Of a stretch of DNA of 64,000 nt, positions 31,427 to 41,541 are shown in pieces. Under the pieces are notes generated by a model. It was not told the DNA's origin. It saw only the letters and a program-made list of their open reading frames with translations, and did not search any database. This DNA comes from CAWDLX01 sp046728155 (GTDB taxonomy: Bacteria > Actinomycetota > Actinomycetes > Mycobacteriales > Micromonosporaceae). A program made the translations under genes and the position numbers. How positions within the stretch are numbered: the first letter of the stretch is position 1; every line of letters starts with the position of its first letter. The DNA is taken from assembly GCA_046728155.1 (NCBI GenBank), contig JBKPDY010000042.1, forward strand, positions 1 to 64,000, read 5' to 3'.

Positions 31427-32314
31427 ATGCAGGTACCGGCATCATTCGCCTACGCCAAGGCCACCAGCGTCGAACACGCGCTCGCCCTGCTTGCCGAGCA
31501 CGGCGAGGAGGCGCGCGTGATCGCCGGCGGGCACAGTCTTCTGCCCATGATGAAGCTGCGGCTGGCGAAACCCGACGCCCTGATCGACATCAATGGCCTG
31601 ACCGACCTCGCCTACCTCCGGCTCGACGGAGACGTGCTGGCGATCGGCGCGCTGACCCGGCACGCGGCGCTGCTGTCCTCACCCCTGGTGGCGGAGCACT
31701 TTCCCATCCTGATCGACGCCGAGCGCGTCATCGCCGACCCGGTGGTGCGCAACTGGGGCACCATCGGCGGATCGCTATGCCAGGCCGACCCGGCCGAGGA
31801 CATGCCGGCTGCTCTTGTCGCGGTGAACGCGTCGGTGGTCGTTCGTGGCCCCGCCGGCGAGCGCGTCGTCCCGCTCCGCGAGTTCCACACCGGACCATAT
31901 GAGACGGTCGTGGCGCCCGGAGAACTCATGACCGCGGTGCGCCTCCCGATCCGGCCCGGCGGCAGCAGCGCGTACGAGAAGGTCGAACGGCGCGCCGGCG
32001 ACTGGGCCGTCGCCGCCGCGGGTGCGGCGGTCTGGCTCACCAGCGGCGTGGTCGGCTGGACCGTCGACGACGCCGGCATCGGCCTGACCGCGGTCGGGGC
32101 GGAGCACTACAGCGCCCCTCAGGCCGAGGCGTTCCTGCGCGGGAAGCTCGCCACGCCGGAGAACGTCGCCGAGGCTGCCCGCATCGCAGGGCAACACTGT
32201 GAACCAGCCGCGGACCAACGTGGGCCCGTCGATTACAAGCGCCATCTGGCACAGGAGCTGACCGCTCGGGCGTTGAACCGCGCGATCAGCCGTGCCCAGG
32301 GCGGAAGGGGCTAA
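31427..32314 (+). CDS. coxM: Carbon monoxide dehydrogenase, medium (FAD) subunit
   Basis: A 295-residue FAD-binding subunit of the molybdenum hydroxylase family. The FAD motifs are VIAGGHSLLPMMKLRLAKPD and NWGTIGGSLCQADPAED (TIGG pattern). The C-terminal CO dehydrogenase flavoprotein domain follows (KVERRAGDWAVAAAGAAVWL). It passes electrons from the Fe-S subunit to the acceptor. It is the first gene of an M-S-L ordered operon, the arrangement of form I enzymes; coxS follows after three bases. Confidence 0.95.
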   Translation: MQVPASFAYAKATSVEHALALLAEHGEEARVIAGGHSLLPMMKLRLAKPDALIDINGLTDLAYLRLDGDVLAIGALTRHAALLSSPLVAEHFPILIDAERVIADPVVRNWGTIGGSLCQADPAEDMPAALVAVNASVVVRGPAGERVVPLREFHTGPYETVVAPGELMTAVRLPIRPGGSSAYEKVERRAGDWAVAAAGAAVWLTSGVVGWTVDDAGIGLTAVGAEHYSAPQAEAFLRGKLATPENVAEAARIAGQHCEPAADQRGPVDYKRHLAQELTARALNRAISRAQGGRG

Positions 32315-32317
32315 GCG

Positions 32318-32799
32318 ATGCAGATCACCGTGACCGTCAACGGCCAGGCGTACCCGCGCGACGTCGAGGAACGCCTGCTGCTGGTCCACTTCCTGCGCGA
32401 CGAGCTGGCCCTGACCGGTACCCACTGGGGGTGCGACACGTCCAACTGCGGCGCCTGCACGGTTCAGCTCGACGGCACGCCGATCAAGTCGTGCACGATG
32501 CTGGCCGTCATGGCCGACGGCCGCGAGGTCCGCACCGTGGAGGGCCTGGAAACCGCGGACGGGCTCGATCCGCTGCAGCAGGGGTTCGTCGAATGTCACG
32601 GACTCCAATGTGGATTCTGCACACCGGGCATGCTGATGACCGGACGGGCGCTGCTGGACGCCAACCCCGACCCGAGTGACGCCGAAATCCGTGAGGCGAT
32701 ATCGGGCAACCTGTGCCGCTGTACCGGCTACGAGAACATCGTCCGCTCGATCCGTCGCGCCGCCGCGCAGACTGCCGCTCAGCACAGTGAGGTGACCGC

Positions 32800-32803
<4 letters not shown>
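32318..32803 (+). CDS. coxS: Carbon monoxide dehydrogenase, small (2Fe-2S) subunit
   Basis: A 161-residue subunit with two [2Fe-2S] sites. The N-terminal plant-ferredoxin-like cluster uses C39, C44, C47 and C59 (WGCDTSNCGACTVQL and SC). The C-terminal four-helix cluster uses C98, C101, C133 and C135 (CGFCTPGM and CRCTGY). All eight cysteines are present. It relays electrons between the molybdenum site in CoxL and the FAD in CoxM. The stop overlaps the coxL start by four bases. Confidence 0.96.
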
Positions 32804-35169
<2,366 letters not shown>

Positions 35170-35176
35170 TGTAAGC

Positions 35177-35218
35177 AGGGGCACCCTATTGGCGTTATCG
35201 CGCAAGCAGGGTGCCCCT
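35177..35218. repeat. Dispersed stem-loop element, copy B
   Basis: Arms AGGGGCACCCT (35177-35187) and AGGGTGCCCCT (35208-35218) pair perfectly around a 20-nt loop. It lies between coxL and the XdhC-family gene, inside the cox operon, and could cause partial termination or protect the coxMSL mRNA 3' end. Confidence 0.85.
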
Positions 35219-35244
35219 ATTGACGATGGAGATGCAGAGCGGAC

Positions 35245-36171
35245 ATGACGGCGGAACTGTTGGCGAGGGCGGACCGGCTGCGCGCGCAGCGCACCCCGTT
35301 CGTCCTCGCCACGGTCGTCCGGGCCGAACGGCCCACGTCGGCGAAGGCGGGCGACAAGGCGATCGTGCTCGCCGACGGAACGATACATGGATTCGTCGGC
35401 GGAGTCTGCGCCGAGTCGACCGTACGGTTGGAAGGCCTGCGGCTGCTCAGCTCCGACCGGCCCGAGAAGGAGTCGACCCTGCTGCGCATCACACCGGTTG
35501 ACGACGAGCATCCCGCGCCGCAACCGTCCACTGTGGATGGCCTGGTCGTCGTCGGGAACGAGTGCCTCTCCGGTGGGACGCTCGACATCTTCCTGGAGGC
35601 GATGCTGCCACCGACACTGGTCCACGTCTTCGGTACCGCGCCCATCGCGCGGGCACTCGAGAGCGTCGCCGCGGCCGCCGGGTACGCGGTCATGGCGAGC
35701 ACCGACCCCCGGGCCGAGATCGCGGCGGACACGGCGGCCGTCGTGGTCGCCTCGCACGGCCGCGACGAGGGGCGGGTGCTGGTCGCGGCGTTGACCGCCG
35801 GCGTGCCGTACGTCGGCCTGGTCGCGAGCCGCAAGCGGGGTAATGGGGTCCTGGCCGCCCTCGATCTGCCGGACGATCTGCGCCAGCGGGTCCGTACCCC
35901 GGCCGGGCTCGACATCGGCGCCCGGACCGCGCGGGAGGTGGCAGTCTCGATCGTCGCCGAGCTGATCGCCGTACGGGAGCAACTGCGGCCGCCGGTCGAG
36001 ACCTCGGCGCCGGTCGTGGTCGAGGCACCCGCGGTCGACCCCGTCTGTGGGATGAGCGTGGCCGCGGTGACGGCCAGCCTGCAGCTCGAGTACACCGGCC
36101 GGACGTGGTACTTCTGCGGCCCCGGCTGCCGGCAGGCCTTCGCCGACAACCCCGAGCGTTACATCGCATGA
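35245..36171 (+). CDS. XdhC/CoxI-family maturation protein with C-terminal YHS domain
   Basis: A 308-residue protein. The N-terminal XdhC_CoxI domain carries FVGGVCAESTVRLEGLRLL, with the conserved cysteine thought to help sulfuration of the Mo cofactor. A Rossmann-like XdhC_C domain spans about 125-235 (VHVFGTAPIARALESVAAAA, GLVASRKRGN). Residues 265-308 form a YHS domain (DPVCGMSV, then YFCGPGCRQAFADNPERYI) with C268, C291 and C295 as likely metal ligands. YHS domains are common in metal, often copper, handling proteins, which is notable for a Cu-Mo enzyme. The stop overlaps coxD by four bases. Confidence 0.88.
   Translation: MTAELLARADRLRAQRTPFVLATVVRAERPTSAKAGDKAIVLADGTIHGFVGGVCAESTVRLEGLRLLSSDRPEKESTLLRITPVDDEHPAPQPSTVDGLVVVGNECLSGGTLDIFLEAMLPPTLVHVFGTAPIARALESVAAAAGYAVMASTDPRAEIAADTAAVVVASHGRDEGRVLVAALTAGVPYVGLVASRKRGNGVLAALDLPDDLRQRVRTPAGLDIGARTAREVAVSIVAELIAVREQLRPPVETSAPVVVEAPAVDPVCGMSVAAVTASLQLEYTGRTWYFCGPGCRQAFADNPERYIA
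35527..35537. repeat. TCCACWGTGGA palindrome, copy 3
   Basis: TCCACTGTGGA inside the XdhC-family gene. Confidence 0.7.
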
Positions 36172-37034
36172 TTCCGGCTGACATATCGGCGATGCGGCGC
36201 GGTCTTGCCGCGTGCGACTACCTGGCCGACGAGGGTCTCGCCACCGCCATGTTTCTCGCCGTACGCCTGGGCCAGCCACTCCTGCTCGAGGGCGAGCCGG
36301 GCGTGGGCAAGACGGAGGCGGCCAAGGCCCTCGCGTCCACACTGGACACTTCGCTGCTGCGGCTGCAATGCTACGAGGGGCTGACCGCCGCGGAGGCCCT
36401 CTACGAGTGGAACTACCCGAGACAGTTGCTGGCCATCCGGCTGGCCGAGTCCCGTGGCGTTCAGTTGGTCGAGTCGGACCTCTTCGGGCCGGACTACCTG
36501 CTGCCGCGGCCGTTGCTCGCGGCGATCGACCACCCCGGACCGCGCCCGGCCGTCCTCCTCATCGACGAGGTCGACCGAGCCGACGACGAGTTCGAGGCGT
36601 TCCTGTTCGAGCTGCTCGCCGAGGGTTCGGTGACGATCCCCGAGCTCGGCACCCGGCGGGCGGCGGTGCGGCCGGTCGCTATCCTCACCTCCAACCGCAC
36701 GCGCGACCTGCACGACGCGCTCAAACGGCGGTGCCTGTACCACTGGATCCGTTACCCGACCCCCGACCGGGTGGCTGAGATCATCCGGCGGCGGGTGCCG
36801 GGCGCGAGCGAGCCGCTGGCCGAACGGGTCGCGGCGTCGGTCGAGCGGCTACGCGGGCTCGACCTGTACAAGTCGCCCGGGGTCGCCGAGGCGATCAGTT
36901 GGGCATCGGCACTCACGGCGCTGGGAGTCTCCACATGGGACGCGTCGTGGGCCGAGGCCACGCTCGGAGCCGTGCTCAAGTACGACGAGGACCTGACGAT
37001 CGCCCGTACGGCCGCGGTGTTCGGCGATGGCTGA
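36168..37034 (+). CDS. coxD: CoxD-type MoxR AAA+ ATPase
   Basis: A 288-residue AAA+ protein of the MoxR/CoxD group. Walker A is EGEPGVGKTEAAKAL (about 41-55), followed by the family segment QCYEGLTAAEALYEWNYPRQ. Walker B is VLLIDEVDRADDEFEAFLFE, and sensor 1 is VAILTSNRTRDLHDAL. In Oligotropha/Afipia CoxD is needed to mature the Cu-Mo site of CO dehydrogenase. The start overlaps the XdhC gene and the end overlaps coxE by eight bases, so the accessory genes are tightly coupled. Confidence 0.93.
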   Translation: MIPADISAMRRGLAACDYLADEGLATAMFLAVRLGQPLLLEGEPGVGKTEAAKALASTLDTSLLRLQCYEGLTAAEALYEWNYPRQLLAIRLAESRGVQLVESDLFGPDYLLPRPLLAAIDHPGPRPAVLLIDEVDRADDEFEAFLFELLAEGSVTIPELGTRRAAVRPVAILTSNRTRDLHDALKRRCLYHWIRYPTPDRVAEIIRRRVPGASEPLAERVAASVERLRGLDLYKSPGVAEAISWASALTALGVSTWDASWAEATLGAVLKYDEDLTIARTAAVFGDG

Positions 37035-38217
37035 CACGGCCGACCTGGCCGTCGTGGCGTCCCGGTTCGCCGCCCGGCTGCGGGTGGCCGGCCTCGGGGT
37101 TGGACCCGAACGGTCGGCGCGGTTCGCCGAGGCGATCGCGGTCACCGATCCACAGTCCACATCGGACCTTTACTGGTGCGGATTGGCCACCCTTGTGGCC
37201 GACCCGGCCGAGATCCCGACGTTCGATCGGATCTTCCGCCTCGTCTTCGAGGGCGCGACGGACGACCCGGCGCTGAGCCGGGGCGACCAGTCATCGCCGC
37301 CGCTGTCAGCCCCGGACGAGGCCGTGCCTGAGATCGATGGCGTACCGCCGCGGGATGGCACCGCGCCGCCGTCGTTCGCCCTCGGACAGGCCGACGCCGA
37401 CACCGACACCGATGAGGCGGAGGCCGACCGCGAGTCGCCGTATCCGAGCCTCGCCGCGACCACGGAACGCCTCGGTGGCCGCGACTTCGCGACGCTGACG
37501 CCGGCCGAGCTCGCCCGGCTGGTCGCGGTGATGCGACAACTACGGTTGGCCACGCCATTGCGCCGCTCCCGCCGGTACGAGGCGGGGTCGCGAGGTCGCC
37601 GGGTCGACCTTCGTACCACGCTCCGGCAGGCGCAGCGATCGGGCGGCTATCCCACGAAGCTGGCCCGGCACCGGTTGCGGCACAAGCCCCGGCGTCTGGT
37701 CGTGCTCTGCGACATCTCCGGCTCGATGGAGCCCTATGCCCGGGCGCTGCTCCAACTCGTCTACGCGGCGGCCGCCTCGGGCGGCCCGCGAGCCGAGGTC
37801 TTCACGTTCGCCACTCGGCTGACCCGGCTGACGAAAGTGCTCGCGAAGGTACGCCCCGAGGTTGCCCTGGAACTCGCCGGAAAGGCGGCGCCGGACTGGT
37901 CGGGCGGAACCAAGATCGGCGAAGCGCTCAAACAGTTCCTCGACCGGTACGGCGCGCGGGGGATGGCCCGCGGCGCCATCGTGCTGATCATCTCCGACGG
38001 CTGGGAGACGGGAGACGCCGTCCTGCTGAGCCAACAGATGGCGCGCCTGTCCCGCCTCGCGAACCGGATCGTCTGGGCCAATCCCCGGACCGCGACACCC
38101 CGCTACCAACCCTTGGTCGCCGGAATGGCGGCCGCCTGGCCTCACTGCGATCGTGTAGTCAGCGCTCACTCACTGTCCGCATTGGACGATCTGCTGGCAG
38201 CGATCGCCGCCCCGTAA
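37027..38217 (+). CDS. coxE: CoxE-type VWA-domain protein
   Basis: A 396-residue protein pairing with the CoxD ATPase. An N-terminal helical part and an acidic low-complexity linker (DADTDTDEAEADRESPY) lead to a VWA domain with the MIDAS motif VVLCDISGSMEPYARALLQL (DxSxS). KIGEALKQFLDRYGARGMA and VLIIISDGWETGD-like sequence (IVLIISDGWETGDAVLLSQQ) follow. MoxR-VWA pairs act together as chaperones; in CO dehydrogenase clusters they serve metal-centre assembly. It is the last intact cox gene seen; coxG and a MobA-type gene are not in the window. Confidence 0.92.
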   Translation: MADTADLAVVASRFAARLRVAGLGVGPERSARFAEAIAVTDPQSTSDLYWCGLATLVADPAEIPTFDRIFRLVFEGATDDPALSRGDQSSPPLSAPDEAVPEIDGVPPRDGTAPPSFALGQADADTDTDEAEADRESPYPSLAATTERLGGRDFATLTPAELARLVAVMRQLRLATPLRRSRRYEAGSRGRRVDLRTTLRQAQRSGGYPTKLARHRLRHKPRRLVVLCDISGSMEPYARALLQLVYAAAASGGPRAEVFTFATRLTRLTKVLAKVRPEVALELAGKAAPDWSGGTKIGEALKQFLDRYGARGMARGAIVLIISDGWETGDAVLLSQQMARLSRLANRIVWANPRTATPRYQPLVAGMAAAWPHCDRVVSAHSLSALDDLLAAIAAP

Positions 38218-38219
38218 CG

Positions 38220-38376
38220 TCACGGCCTCCCGTCGGCCACGATGAAGAAGGTCAGGGTGGCCAGGAACGTCGGCGCCGTCGAACTCCGCGACGAAGCCGG
38301 CGTCAACAGCCCGACCCATGACGTCGGTGAACTTCAGGATCGCGTCGGCCGTCCCGGCGTCGCTGAACACGCGCGG
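38220..38376 (-). pseudogene. Possible frame-disrupted gene fragment, unknown
   Basis: On the minus strand the frame VFSDAGTADAILKFTDVMGR then AVDAGFVAEFDGA looks protein-like, and a second frame continues TFLATLTFFIVADGRP before TGA at 38222-38220. A frameshift near 38265 would join the two. No family is recognised. It may be the decayed end of a small gene between coxE and the PPOX gene; chance is not excluded. Confidence 0.3.
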
Positions 38377-38472
38377 CCCTGATCGGTCGCCGCGGCGCGG
38401 TCAAGTTAGGCAATGTCGTTCATATGGTGAGCCTGTCATCAAGGCGGCCTCGTGGCGTGGCAGGCTCGGAGC

Positions 38473-38895
38473 ATGCCCTACATGACCCGCACCGACGCGG
38501 TGGCATTCCTCGCCGAAGGCACTCGTACCGGCAAGCTTGCCACCGCTCTCGCTGGCACGCCTCACGTCGCGCCGGTCTGGTTCATCGTTGACGGCGATGA
38601 CCTCGTCTTCACCACCGCCGAGACCTCGATCAAGGGACGCCACCTCCGGGCCAACCCACGGGCGGCGCTCAGCGTCGACCTCGAGGAATTTCCGTACAGC
38701 TTCGTCGTGGTGCGCGGTCCGGTCGGACTCAATCCCGACGCCTCCGACATCGTGGTGTGGGCGACCCGGATCGCCGCCCGCTACGTCCCCACCGATCAGG
38801 CCCGCGCGTACGGTGAACGCAACGGCGTACCAGGAGAGCTGCTCTGCCGGCTACACATCGAGCGGATCAGCGGCCAGCGCGACGTCGCATTGTGA
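38473..38895 (+). CDS. PPOX-class (F420/FMN-binding split-barrel) oxidoreductase
   Basis: A 140-residue split beta-barrel protein of the pyridoxamine 5'-phosphate oxidase-like superfamily. Characteristic segments are TRTGKLATALAGTPHVAPVW, FIVDGDDLVFTTAETSIKGR and HLRANPRAALSVDLEEFPYS. Actinobacterial members are usually F420-dependent; the cofactor is inferred. The ATG at 38473 is preferred. The last codon overlaps the protease start by four bases (GTGA), the first of a chain of overlaps. Confidence 0.85.
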   Translation: MPYMTRTDAVAFLAEGTRTGKLATALAGTPHVAPVWFIVDGDDLVFTTAETSIKGRHLRANPRAALSVDLEEFPYSFVVVRGPVGLNPDASDIVVWATRIAARYVPTDQARAYGERNGVPGELLCRLHIERISGQRDVAL

Positions 38896-39941
38896 AATGG
38901 CTGGTTGCACTCCTCGTCGCCATGTCGGTGCCGGTGGCGGCTGCGCCCGCAACAGCGCTCTCGGGCGACCCGCAGTGGTATCTGTCCTATCTCCACATTC
39001 GCGAGGCGCACCGGATCACCCAGGGCGAGGGCGTGACGGTCGCCGTCATCGACAGTGGCGTGTACCCCGGCCACCCCGATCTCGCCGGCAGCGTGCTGCC
39101 CGGCGTCGACCTGATTGACCCTCCGGACTCACCGGACGGCCGATTGGACCCGATCGGGCACGGCACCCAGATGGCGGGCGTGATCGCGGCCCATGGCCGC
39201 ACGGTGGGGATAGCGCCGAAAGCCAAGATTCTTCCGATCCGGGCGGCCGACGGCGTCGACCAACTGCGGATCGCGCAGGCCCTGGACTTCGCCGTCGCGC
39301 ACGGGGCGAGCGTCATCAACATGTCGGTCGGCACCCCCGTTGACGACCTTCACACGCGGGCCGCGGTCGATCGGGCGCTGGCCAGCAACGTCGTCCTGGT
39401 CGCCGCTGTGGGCAACCGTCCGGAGGACGACGCCATCCGGTATCCGGCCGCCTACCCGGGTGTGGTCGCGGTCGCCGGCACCGACCGGGAGGGCTACCTC
39501 GCGGCGTTCTCGGTGCCCGGCCCGCAGGTCGCGATCGCCGCGCCCGCGGTCGACATCTACTCCCTCACTGTGCACGGCAACCGACCGTCGTACGAGTTCC
39601 GCGAGGGCACCAGCGAAGCGGCCGCCATCGTCGCCGGGGTCGCGGCGCTCGTCCGCTCGCGGTTCCCGAACCTCTCCGCCGCCGATGTCGTCCACCGCCT
39701 TACCGCGACGGCCGACGACGTCGCCCCACCGGGTCGCGACAACGCAACGGGCTACGGCATCGTCGACCCGGTCAGGGCCCTCGACGCGGTGCTCGGCACC
39801 GGGGTACCCCTCGCATCGGCCGAACCAGCAAGCTCCGTCACGCCGATCGTCCTCATCGGACTCATCGGACTGCTCGTCCTCGCTCTTCTCACGGGCGTGA
39901 TTGTCGTCCGTCGGCGTCACGGCGTACCGTCGGGCTCGTGA
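38892..39941 (+). CDS. Secreted, membrane-anchored subtilisin-like (S8, mycosin-type) serine protease
   Basis: A 349-residue protease. A signal peptide (VKWLVALLVAMSVPVAAAPA) is followed by the catalytic domain with D54 (AVIDSGVYPGHPD), H90 (IGHGTQMAGVIAA), oxyanion N175 (VGNRPED) and S241 (EGTSEAAAIVAGVAAL). A C-terminal helix (TPIVLIGLIGLLVLALLTGV) with RRRH anchors it. This layout is that of mycosins, which work with type VII (ESX) secretion, but no EccC or EsxAB genes are seen here. GTG start overlaps the PPOX gene; the stop overlaps the methyltransferase gene. Confidence 0.9.
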   Translation: MKWLVALLVAMSVPVAAAPATALSGDPQWYLSYLHIREAHRITQGEGVTVAVIDSGVYPGHPDLAGSVLPGVDLIDPPDSPDGRLDPIGHGTQMAGVIAAHGRTVGIAPKAKILPIRAADGVDQLRIAQALDFAVAHGASVINMSVGTPVDDLHTRAAVDRALASNVVLVAAVGNRPEDDAIRYPAAYPGVVAVAGTDREGYLAAFSVPGPQVAIAAPAVDIYSLTVHGNRPSYEFREGTSEAAAIVAGVAALVRSRFPNLSAADVVHRLTATADDVAPPGRDNATGYGIVDPVRALDAVLGTGVPLASAEPASSVTPIVLIGLIGLLVLALLTGVIVVRRRHGVPSGS

Positions 39942-40564
39942 GCCGTGAACCCGCCGACATGACCGAGCGGGTCCGTCGCGGCTACGACGCACTCTCGTAC
40001 GCCTACCGCGCTGACGACGACGAGGCCGGGGAACGGCGTGAATGGGTGAAGCGACTCACTCCGTCGCTCGCTCCCGGCGCACGTGTGCTCGATCTCGGCT
40101 GCGGGTGCGGCGTACCGGTATCCCGGGACCTTGCGGCACAAGGGTTCGCCGTCACCGGGGTCGACATCAGCGGGGTGCAGATCGATCGGGCCCGTCGGCT
40201 CGTCCCCGATGCGACCTTCCACCGCGCCGACATCATCGACGTCCGCTTTCCGCCGGCGGCGTTCGACGCCATCATCAGTCTGTACACGCTCATCCACCTT
40301 CCGCTGGCCGAGCAGCCGGCTCTGCTGGCGCGGATGGCGGGCTGGCTGCGCCCGGCCGGAGTACTGCTCGCCACCACCGGATATCGGGCCTGGACCGGTA
40401 CCTCGGAGAACTGGCTGGACGGCGGCGCCGCGATGTGGTGGAGCCACGCGGACGCGCCGACCTATCGCCGCTGGCTCGAGCGGGCGGGGTTCACTGTGGA
40501 CAGTGAGCAGTTCATCCCTGAAGGCTCGGGTGGCCACGCCCTGTTCTGGGCCCACCGTCCATAA
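39938..40564 (+). CDS. Class I SAM-dependent methyltransferase
   Basis: A 208-residue methyltransferase. Motif I is RVLDLGCGCGVPVSRDLAAQ, motif II FAVTGVDISGVQIDRARRLV, and the later DAIISLYTLIHLPLAEQPAL then GWLRPAGVLLATTG is the usual post-motif region. The N-terminal VRRGYDALSYAYRAD is typical of small-molecule methyltransferases. It overlaps the protease stop by four bases. The acceptor is unknown; coupling to PPOX and protease genes does not yet suggest one. Confidence 0.88.
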   Translation: MSREPADMTERVRRGYDALSYAYRADDDEAGERREWVKRLTPSLAPGARVLDLGCGCGVPVSRDLAAQGFAVTGVDISGVQIDRARRLVPDATFHRADIIDVRFPPAAFDAIISLYTLIHLPLAEQPALLARMAGWLRPAGVLLATTGYRAWTGTSENWLDGGAAMWWSHADAPTYRRWLERAGFTVDSEQFIPEGSGGHALFWAHRP

Positions 40565-40569
40565 TGCAC

Positions 40570-40575
40570 TAGACT
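40570..40575 (+). promoter_or_regulatory. -10 element for leaderless recombinase transcript
   Basis: TAGACT fits the actinobacterial -10 consensus and ends six bases before GTG 40582, consistent with a leaderless mRNA starting at the GTG. Confidence 0.5.
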
Positions 40576-40581
40576 GTCGCC

Positions 40582-41541
40582 GTGGCCGGTGAGGTCGTTC
40601 CCGCGTTCGTCGGCGTTCCCGTGCCACGTACCGGCGCGTTGGACGCCTTCACCGACGGCTGGCTCGCGAACCGGCGCCTGTCGGACCACACCCGCGAGGC
40701 GTACCGCCGCGACGTCGGCGGATGGCTGGACTGGTGCCGGGCCCGCGAGCTGGATCCGCTGGCCGCGACCTTCATCGATGTCAACGCGTACGCCCGCCAA
40801 CTGGAGGAGACGCTGACCCCGGCCTCGGTAGCCCGAAAGCTCTCCGGACTGTCCAGCTGGTACGGCTTTCTGGTGAGGATCGGCGGCGTCGCCGGGAACC
40901 CGGTGGCCGGGGCGGACCGGCCGCGGGTCGCGCGGGATCACTCCGCGACGGTGGGTCTGGCCCCGACGGAGGTCGATGCCCTGCTCGCTGCGGCCGAACG
41001 CTCCGACCCGCGCACGTACGCGGTCATCGCTGTCCTCGCCGATCTGGGACTGCGGGTGAGCGAGGTGATCGGCCTCGACCTCGAGCACCTCGGCCACGAA
41101 CGCGGGCACCGCAGCATCCGCTTCATCGGCAAGGGCGGCGCTCGGCGGCGGCGGGCGCTCACACCGGCGGGCGCCGCCGCGGTGGAGACCTATCTACTTC
41201 AGCGTTCGGCCACCAGCGGCGTGCCGGTCGCGCAGTTGGCGGGTCCTCTGTTCGTCACCGCATCCGGCGCCCGGCTGGACCGGCATGCCGTGTTCCGACT
41301 CATCCGTCGCCTGGCCGCACAGGCAGGAATCGCCTCCGCCGCGAAGCTGTCGCCGCACTCGCTGCGGCACGCGTTCGCCACGGCCGCCCGCGCCGAGGGC
41401 GTACCGCTCGAGGACGTGCAGGACGCGATGGGTCACGCCGACCCCCGCACGACCCGGCGTTACGACCGGGACCGCCACAATCTCGACCGGGACCCGTCGT
41501 ACGTGATCTGGGCCGCCCGGGCGCGGCGGCGCTCCTCGTGA
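40582..41541 (+). CDS. Tyrosine recombinase/integrase (XerC/D-like, solo)
   Basis: A 319-residue tyrosine recombinase with an N-terminal SAM-like core-binding domain (DAFTDGWLANRRLSDHTREA, YRRDVGGWLDWCR) and a complete catalytic domain: R158 (DLGLRVSEVIGLDL), K184 (FIGKGGARRRRALT), H259-x-x-R262 (LSPHSLRHAFATAA), H285 (MGHADPRTT) and Y294 (RRYDRDRH). All active-site residues are intact. No attachment-site repeat or phage genes are nearby. The stop overlaps the start of the AlkZ-like gene (GTGA), so the two are co-translated. Confidence 0.92.
   Translation: MAGEVVPAFVGVPVPRTGALDAFTDGWLANRRLSDHTREAYRRDVGGWLDWCRARELDPLAATFIDVNAYARQLEETLTPASVARKLSGLSSWYGFLVRIGGVAGNPVAGADRPRVARDHSATVGLAPTEVDALLAAAERSDPRTYAVIAVLADLGLRVSEVIGLDLEHLGHERGHRSIRFIGKGGARRRRALTPAGAAAVETYLLQRSATSGVPVAQLAGPLFVTASGARLDRHAVFRLIRRLAAQAGIASAAKLSPHSLRHAFATAARAEGVPLEDVQDAMGHADPRTTRRYDRDRHNLDRDPSYVIWAARARRRSS

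Noticed and set aside
40582..41541. Prophage or integrative element around the tyrosine recombinase
   Set aside because: No excisionase, replication or phage structural genes, no tRNA and no direct-repeat attachment sites were found nearby.
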